From Rotaria socialis (Eukaryota > Rotifera > Eurotatoria > Philodinida > Philodinidae): a stretch of 64,000 bases of DNA. The translations under genes and the position numbers were made by a program. Below, in pieces: positions 56,909-64,000 of the stretch. Location: NCBI GenBank assembly GCA_905331475.1, contig CAJNYU010002403.1:62001-126000 (forward strand), read 5' to 3'. Under the pieces are notes generated by a model. It searched no databases, was not told the DNA's origin, and saw nothing but the letters and a program-made list of their open reading frames with translations. Each line of letters begins with the position of its first letter. The stretch's first letter is position 1.

Positions 56909-59900
56909 TTATTTATCGTCATCATGAAGTTTTTTTATTGATATAGGACTTGTACTTAGTGCAGTTTGTTGATTTTCATTGATTTCAATTAGATCACTAT
57001 CATTGGGTTGTATTAATGATTTTGGTCGTTTGATTGTTGTCATTGGTTTAAGAAATAAATCTGAACTTAAACGACGTTTTGATACTAATTGATCATGTCC
57101 ACTTGATTGTGGATTTAATGATGATGATAACGAAGAATTATTTTGTTCAAATGCACTAATCAATTGGAGTTCTTGTTCAACAAAAAATTTCTCTAAATAA
57201 TCACTAAAATAAACAACAGATTTTGTATTTGTTAGTAAGAAAACAAAATACGACTTACGTAACGTATGGATGTAAATGAAATCGCCGTTTTTCAACTCGA
57301 TTTTGTCGAACAAATACATCATGACGAGCTGATTTTTTCCAAATATAATAGAAAAATATGAGTTCATTCGTAGTACGACTGGGTATCTAAATTTACGTAT
57401 ACAACGAATATTAATTTTCAATTGAAAGAAGTGAAAAAAAATTTACGATAACACGTCCTTTGGATCTTTAAATCTGCTTCTAACTTGTAATAAAAAATAT
57501 GTTTAGTGAAAAACTCGCATAGACTATAGTTATCTCCAAAGGGTAGCCGAACGTTTGGGAAAACATCTGCCTTGTCTAGTATTTTCATACCGAACAAAAT
57601 GATTACTATTTTGCTACTGCTGCTCTATTTTTGCTTCGCATTGTTGTTATGCGTTCGTTGGTTTTTCAATTCAGCTGTCAAACAAGTCTATTATGCAGAT
57701 AAATAATTTATCTAGCAGATCTCAAGATTTCATGGTTCGTAAACACTAAAACAATGTTACTGATGATTTTTCGACGATATCTCTTTATGAGTTCATGTCT
57801 ATTAAAAGATATTTTTCAGTGTCCTAGAACAATTTGTATGCTATTTCAAAATGCTTTTCACGCCGATTTACACGGTTATGAAGGGTTAAACTACAAGATA
57901 TCGATTTAAAGTTCATATATTTTTACAATATTATACCTTAAACATTGAAAAATCTTTGCCACGTTCTTTAAAACATTGTTCAAATTGATCACATTCTGTT
58001 AACGACCATGGCGCAGAAGCAACTAAAAATATTCGAATCATGAACGATTTTTTCTTTTGGATTCTAATTGAAATATACAGAAATTTTTATTCGTTGTTGG
58101 CTCTCGAAGTTTCTCTAAAGCTTGATCAATATTATAATTTGATGCTAAAAATACTTCAAGTACATTCTCTTGATCAGCTGTTCGATCTATTAATATGAGA
58201 AAAGAAATTGATATATATGTTTTAATTTAAATAAAATAACATACGTTCTTTAGAGGCTAACTTTAAATATTTCAGAGCTGCTGTCGAATTCTCATCTTGG
58301 TTTGTATCAGTAGGTGGAGACCAAAGTAATTGATCATTAGGTGATTCTGAAAAGAAAATTTTCAATGCATTTTTGTCGATTGATCATTCATGTTTAACCT
58401 TCATCATTTTGATCAGTATATAGAAGTAAATCAGGAACAACAGCTTGATATTGGTCACCAATATTAATAGCCTGCAAAATTAGAAATATACGATGAAAAT
58501 GAAATACCACAACATTTTTACAAGAACGTATAAGAGTTTATTCTAAGAATGACAATAACTAGTAATTAGAGATGCATCGAACGTCTCGAGGATAGACAAA
58601 GAAAATTCACGCGTCGTTGCTACAATTGCATTCGATAAAATATTTCCTATCTAATTGTTGTAGCTCTAATGAAGTAGAAATAGTATAAATGATCCATAAA
58701 TTTCATTGAATGTCTGAGTGCTATATTTGTTGACAAAGACATTCGTGAAGTTTTATAATCTTCTTCAAAGAACACAGCTCGCTTAATTGTCGTTACTGAA
58801 CGATTAGTTTTAAACGAATCTTTTTTTATACAAAATATCGATTAAAATGAGAAAAGATATTCATTGATACGAATAAAACAATAGAAGATTTCCGATATCA
58901 TTGAGATAGAGATGATATTTCAGGGTTACAGCAGATGCTATCTGTTATCGGTCGTGACACTTACTTATCGATAGTTTACTTTAGTTGATAAACATAGTCG
59001 CAAGCTAAACATATGCTCTGCTTGTCTCAGTTATTGATCATTAACTGCTTACAGATTCTAAGTACATGATTATAAAACAATCGATCATTTTTCTCTGACA
59101 CTAGAATCCATACCAGAGTGGTCAGATCTTCTGAAAAATAGGGGAAAATTCTGAATTTTGAATATGTTTCTGATTTTTTCTGAAGTTGGAATATATTCAG
59201 ATCCTGCTTTGCCACTGAAATTAGGTACGATTATAACCCATTACTATAATAAATCAATAGTGCTTCATCAACTTTTCTCTATTAATCATCTTTTATATTC
59301 CTCGTTCGAATTCTGGCGTCGAATTGATTTTCGGTCATATAAAACATTGATAGTCCGATTATCGTAATCCGATAATATAAAACCAGATAGTGCTTAACTT
59401 AAAATAAAAATGAATGTTAATTATTCTTGAGAAGGTTTTATTAGCATACGTTATCTTAAACAAACTTCTTAGAGCAAATTCAAAAAGATACAAAATATGA
59501 ATATCAATACCGAGATGATGGGATTTAACGTTTTTTCTTTCTCGTTGGACTTCTTAATCTACGCAGAATGTATTTGATTTAGTTTTGCTCGTTTTTGTGA
59601 ACGAAGCTCAGCGTTAAGTATCTTTTATTGATGTTTTCTTATTAGCTAAACGATATTTCACTATATTGTCTGTCGTTTTATTGAAATATCTTTGAAAATA
59701 AAGTTCCAGTCAATGGACAGAACCGCAGAAGAACTTCGGATGTCCGTATTTTAGCAGCAGATGTACTAATTTGCCAACAACTGCCATTTTCTGAGTAATT
59801 TCTGATTTTTCAACTTTTGATCTGGCCACCCTGATCCATACTGTATTGTATTTTGACTTCAAAAAGGATCATCTAATCGAATATACAATATTGATATTGA

Positions 59901-60591
59901 CAATGGTATGGAAATCTTTCGAATACATGTCAGAATGTCCCCGCTGGGAAGGATTTGAGACACTTATAAAAAAGATGTGAATGTCACATCCATTTTTTGT
60001 CTCACATTAGTAAGTAAAAGCTTAATAAACTCTCTCAAATGTATGTTTATTTACTTTTTGCCAATAGAATGAAAATGATGAATCATCCATATCTTCTTCT
60101 TCACCGTTTTCATCTAAAATTATAGAAAAAACAATTTTCTATTGATGAAATTTGTTTTTGGACTTACTCATAGCTGGATGTTCAGCAATTAATAAACGTT
60201 GATATCCGTTACCATCTTCTTGATCAGTAGAATCTTCACTTGACGTACTGGTTTCTTCTTGTTTTGGTGTTGGCATATTTGCTATATTAGATGAACTTGT
60301 ATACAATTTTCTCAAATCTTCAATAGGCATTTCACTTTCCTAAATATTAATAAGAATTATAAATGAAGTTCATTTTTGTTATTGAATATTAGTTTTTCTT
60401 CTTACAACTGTTAATTTGACTATTTCTGTTTGTAGAAGTTCACTGGTTACAGATATTTGTTGTTGCTGTTGTTCTTCTTCTTCATTTATTATTTCTACTT
60501 TAACAATATTCTCTATCTGTTCTGGTTCGTTATTATTTTCTATTTTTGGTTCTTTCAATAAATCTTCCGATTCATTTTGCAATGCAGCCAT
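56909..60591 (-). CDS. MIER1: MIER-family ELM2-SANT corepressor, 402 aa
   Basis: Exons 60406-60591, 60168-60339, 60055-60113, 58399-58471, 58245-58346, 58079-58186, 57937-58022, 57259-57386, 56909-57203 (1209 nt). The MPIEDLRKLY motif (near residue 65) matches the MPIHELLSLY of MIER proteins. The ELM2 domain starts at about 140 (INIGDQYQAVVPDL, NDQLLWSP) and the SANT domain runs from about 235 (APWSLTECDQFEQCFKERGKDFSMF, NELIFFYYIWKKS). The family block RFHLHPYVTDYLE follows. MIER1 recruits HDAC1/2 through ELM2 to repress transcription. The SANT region is about three residues shorter than in vertebrates where exons 57937-58022 and 57259-57386 meet; a missed micro-exon in the 550-nt intron is possible. 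One intron (58472-60054) is 1.6 kb. An acceptor-like TTTAG lies 15 nt before the ATG. Confidence 0.87.
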
Positions 60592-60885
60592 TGACGATAA
60601 GTTTATCTAAAGAATCTAAGATAAATGTACAGTTCATGTATTTTGTTCAGGTAGACTTGATAAAAAGTTTTATTTTGAATTTCTTCAAAGAGAAAAAGTG
60701 TAATGTAGAAATATCTCTATCACATAAAATATACATTTCTAAGATCACTAAATATATATATGTATGGAATGACGAGAATAAAAAACAAAAGTTACAGTGA
60801 TATTCTTAGCAGTAGGATAGTAGATGGAAAATTGAGCAGATGAAACAATAAAAAGTCTATATTATTTATTATTGCCATGAATACT

Positions 60886-62731
60886 TTAATCGATTATTGA
60901 CTCACTACCGAGATCTGATAAGACCGATCGTTTAAATGAACCAACCATGTAGCGAAACTAAATGAGATAACAATGTAAAAGTATCAATTCTAATAAAGTA
61001 AAATAATCTTACTGCAATAATAGCAACAAACGTTCCTAGAATAGCACCACCAAGAACATCAGTAGGATGATGACGATTGTCTGTAATACGTGTAATACCT
61101 TTAAAAAAGGAAAATAATAAATATCTTAAAATGAAATAGAAATCTACCGATATAGGCAGCTAACGCAAAACAAAGTGTTTCCATAACATATGGAAATAGA
61201 CCAAAATTACGATACTTCCAAACTTTATGAATGTACAACTACAGATATAAAAATCAGCCATTCGATATTTTGAAATCAATTTATGATTCTTACAGCCAAA
61301 AATATTAAACCGCAAAATGCTGCTGATGCATGACCAGATGGAAATGATTGACTATAAATGAAAAAATAACTATATATAGGACAAATTTAGAAATCAACAA
61401 AAAAAACCAAGAAGAACAGATGAATAAAATTCTAAATGATTAGCGTGAATTGATGTTCTCTTCATCTGAAGCTGGGGATTTTCAAATAAAGATACCATAA
61501 GTACGTCACAAGAAGTCGGAAGCGACATTTTTTCTGTTGCATTCAACATTTATGAAGATCAGCACTATCAAACAATTGACGTAAAATCATATTGACTATC
61601 TTTTATAATGTCGACTTTTGCGCAATTATAATATCAGGTTCGCACAAAAGACGGAGGAACTATATAAAAGATTGGAAATTTATTTACGTGAGTAACACTT
61701 TGTAATAGCTGCAGCGGTTTAAACGAACAACTCATAAATTCCTTAAAGATGAATCATTTTAAATTTTTTAATAGAGCTTTTAAGCGAACAATATCTTACG
61801 ATTATCGATCAATTCTAGTCACTGTATTCGCTTTGATCTATCAATCATAGCGATGATTCAATTTTTTCACATACCGTATATCATAGGCACCATCTTTTTG
61901 TTTAACAATACTGCTGGATTCTCCTAAGCATACATAATTAACAATCCAGTCATTTGGGTTAACGCAAAAATCATTATACGAATATTTTTGAAAACATGAT
62001 GGAATAAAATGTGGTCGTAATCGACCAACAGTGACTTTGCCAATATTAGTCAGAAATGCAGTAACACAATTAGCAAATATAAAAACACCTATTACAGAAA
62101 AAATAATATTTAATTCAAAACTGGATAAAGTTATGAATTTATATACCAATGATAATATACAGATTTCCTACCCATTCAGGGATTCTATAAATTTTTGAGC
62201 GAATTTGAAGTTCGTAAGCTAGTTTAGCGGATTTTTTACGAAATAAATAATACCAGCGAACACCTTCCGATAGTAAAATCTGAAAACAAATCTGAAAATC
62301 TACCGAATAGAATTGAATAGACCTAACATACGATAATCAATGGTATTCCAATAGCACATAGAAATAAAAGCCAAGTTGGAAAAACTTTCTTTTGCGGTTC
62401 TACATGATATAAACTTAAATCCGAACATAAAAATGCTCGTCGAACTGGTTTAACAAGATATTTTAATAATAGCCATGCTAAAAGTACTAATTTACAAAAG
62501 AAAAAGGTCAAAAAAAGTATTTATGACAAAAATATGAATCATACCGATTGCAAGTGACAGACCATCGAAGACTAGTTTTAGTAATGAAATTGGTTGTAAT
62601 ATTTTTTGACGGCTGAAATTCATGAAAAAAACATAAATTATTATATACGTTAAAACAATAGGGAAAAACCTGCGAGTATCTTCCGAAATTGTTATAGTCG
62701 AACCTTCTTGTTTTACTATATCACGAATCAT
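60886..62731 (-). CDS. lipid phosphate phosphatase (PAP2/PLPP family), gene 1, 309 aa
   Basis: Exons 62670-62731, 62545-62612, 62332-62477, 62147-62279, 61875-62088, 61294-61351, 61148-61238, 61013-61098, 60886-60957 (930 nt). An integral membrane enzyme that dephosphorylates lipid phosphates such as phosphatidate and lysophosphatidate. The three catalytic motifs are present: KVTVGRLRPHF (C1), FPSGHAS (C2, nucleophile-assisting His) and TRITDNRHHPTD (C3, nucleophilic His and Asp); C3 has Thr where Ser is usual. Six hydrophobic segments are visible. The 57-nt intron at 62613-62669 is a multiple of three and open, so retention would add a hydrophobic stretch. An alternative first exon at 62844-62932 joins exon 62545-62612 in the same phase. 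Adjacent to a tandem paralogue at 63143. Confidence 0.88.
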
Positions 62732-62843
62732 TTTTTTTTATTACTAATAGTAGAATATATTCACACACTCCTACTCCTACAATGGTATGCTCTTTTCTTT
62801 TTGTTCCGTTCTCCTCCTTTCTAGAGAAAAAGGAATAAAATAC

Positions 62844-62932
62844 CTTCGTACTGCAACATCCGATGAATGAAACAGTCCAGCCTCAGCTGATTGACCGTCA
62901 TATTCTTGTAAACGTACTGGATAAGTATTCAT
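62844..62932 (-). other. candidate alternative first coding exon of lipid phosphatase gene 1
   Basis: The ATG at 62932 opens 29 codons (MNTYPVRLQEYDG...SSDVAVR) ending in AG before a GTATTT donor. That is the same phase as exon 62670-62731, and both can join exon 62545-62612 at CCGTCAA. The frame is open upstream to an ATTAG acceptor at about 62992, so this is an internal exon or one preceded by a trans-splice site. It would give gene 1 a second, hydrophilic N-terminus. Assigning it to gene 2 as an alternative 3' exon is less likely because gene 2 already has a good stop. Confidence 0.5.
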
Positions 62933-63142
62933 ATTTTCTAGTGAATCGTTTGATGACGTAGCACAGGAATCTGTCGAGGTTGTTATCGCTCTAATAAAAA
63001 AAGAGTAATGTCTAATTCAGTTGCAGGCACTTCGAATCTATGTTTTATTAAAAACAAAACAAAAATCTGTAAACCATTAAAAGATTTCTCTTAGTGCGGA
63101 ATTAATTTTATTTGAAAATAAAATAAAATAAAACATTGTTTT

Positions 63143-64000
63143 TTAAACGCGATGAGTTTCCCAAGAGGTAACGTGTCGATCAACAATATCAGCATCCCTT
63201 ATTGGTATGTCTCCGTTTCGCACGTCTTCTTCATTACGTACTACATACGGTAAAAATTGTGGGTCCTGACGACGCCAATTGAGAATAAATTTAAATGTTA
63301 CAAACGCGATTAAAGAACCCACGACAGCGCCAGCAAATACATCATGCCAATGATGATGAAAATCACTTATACGTGTATATCCTATTAGAATTTGATTGAA
63401 AAAGAACATAAACTCAAGGGTCTTGTTTTTCACTTACCTACATAAGAAGCCAGTACAAGTAGGCCTACTTGGAATAAATGGCCAAGTATGCCAAGATGAC
63501 GCCAAGACCATGATACGTGAATATACATAATTAAATAACCAAAACCAACTGTGATATGCATTTAAGAAAGTATTTACAATAAAATTCTCAAAGCAAAATT
63601 ATAACTTACAGAAAAGTGGTGCAGTATGTCCACTAAAGAATGATCGACTAAAAAGACAAGATACAACATGGTTTCTATGACCTTGGGGCTATCTATAAAC
63701 AAACCGTGCTTCTCGTACACTTGCAGTATCTGAGTTTAAACATGTATAATTTGTTCCATATTGTAGATAAGAATTATATGGATTTGGTAGTGTGATAGTC
63801 GTACAATCAATATTCGGTTGACATACAGCAAGAAAGTGTGGTCGCAATTCTCCAATAAAATTTTTTGTTACTTCAATTAAAACCCATGTTGCAAGATAAC
63901 CATAACCAAATACAACTAATGTGCACGAAAATAACATGAATGAACTTTAAATATGGCAGTTCAAAAAACAAAATATATATATATATATATATACCAGTAA
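63143..64000 (-). CDS. lipid phosphate phosphatase (PAP2/PLPP family), gene 2, 5' end beyond the window
   Basis: Exons 63995 to past 64000 (partial), 63705-63944, 63610-63647, 63438-63548, 63143-63381, phases consistent. Catalytic motifs: KNFIGELRPHF (C1), FFSGHT (C2) and TRISDFHHHWHD (C3), with Thr for Ser as in gene 1. LRPHFLAVCQP and CTTITL...NYTCL between C1 and C2 correspond to the extracellular or lumenal loop, which has an NYT glycosylation site. The sequence from FGYLIMYIHVSW to GYTRISD follows the typical PLPP helix pattern. The tail has a run of acidic and basic residues ending in WETHRV. The membrane-spanning N-terminal third lies outside the window. The two paralogues share little more than the motifs, so the tandem duplication is old. 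Confidence 0.87.

Noticed and set aside
57422-57936. A micro-exon (IQRT-like) in the MIER SANT region near 57450
   Set aside because: No acceptor and donor pair around it keeps the frame with both neighbours, so it was left out of the model.

Overview
The window looks like an AT-rich, compact animal genome. I see no prokaryotic operons, plasmids or CRISPR arrays. The genes are split by many short GT-AG introns (mostly 45-75 nt), and several families are animal or opisthokont ones: RagC/D, PPIG/NKTR cyclophilin, SH2D4, RACGAP1, MIER, MEAF6, UBFD1, PLPP and a class C GPCR. The intron size, near-identical local duplications, an F-box/LRR relic of a kind I associate with rotifers, and a bacterial-type AAA ATPase all fit a bdelloid rotifer (Adineta or Rotaria type). 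That assignment is inference, not proof. Exon boundaries below were joined by hand; for every gene called intact the phases close to a multiple of three.

Layout. 1-2.4 kb: possible 3' end of an unknown gene, then a two-exon AAA ATPase of bacterial type (minus). 2.6-10.2 kb: a tandem segmental duplication. The right-hand copy holds an intact MEAF6 gene just downstream of a complete alpha-tubulin gene. The left-hand copy holds a second MEAF6 and only the 3' end of alpha-tubulin, and is interrupted by a one-base gap with the same 222 bp on both sides. 11.2-12.2 kb: an EF-hand protein (plus). 13.8-16.4 kb: RagC/D GTPase (minus). 16.7-25.2 kb: a large SR-type cyclophilin of 18 exons (minus). 25.6-26.1 kb: a small CDCA3-like protein (plus). 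28-29 kb: UBFD1 (minus). 29.5-32 kb: SH2D4-like adaptor (plus). 33.7-36.3 kb: a RACGAP1-like protein with no RhoGAP domain (minus).

37-49 kb is the accessory part: two copies of a Ly6/uPAR-type surface protein gene with uneven divergence around them, a 256-bp hAT-type MITE with an intact 8-bp target-site duplication, a decayed actin-family gene, an F-box/LRR pseudogene and several foldback elements. 51-53.3 kb: a class C GPCR (minus). 56.9-60.6 kb: a MIER ELM2-SANT corepressor (minus). 60.9-64 kb: two tandem lipid phosphate phosphatases (minus); the second runs off the window, and the first has two possible first exons ending in the same phase.

The genes do not form one pathway; this is an ordinary stretch of chromosome with housekeeping, chromatin, signalling and surface genes. 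A shared feature is a splice-acceptor-like AG 2-20 nt upstream of many predicted start codons. This fits 5'-UTR introns or the spliced-leader trans-splicing reported for bdelloids.
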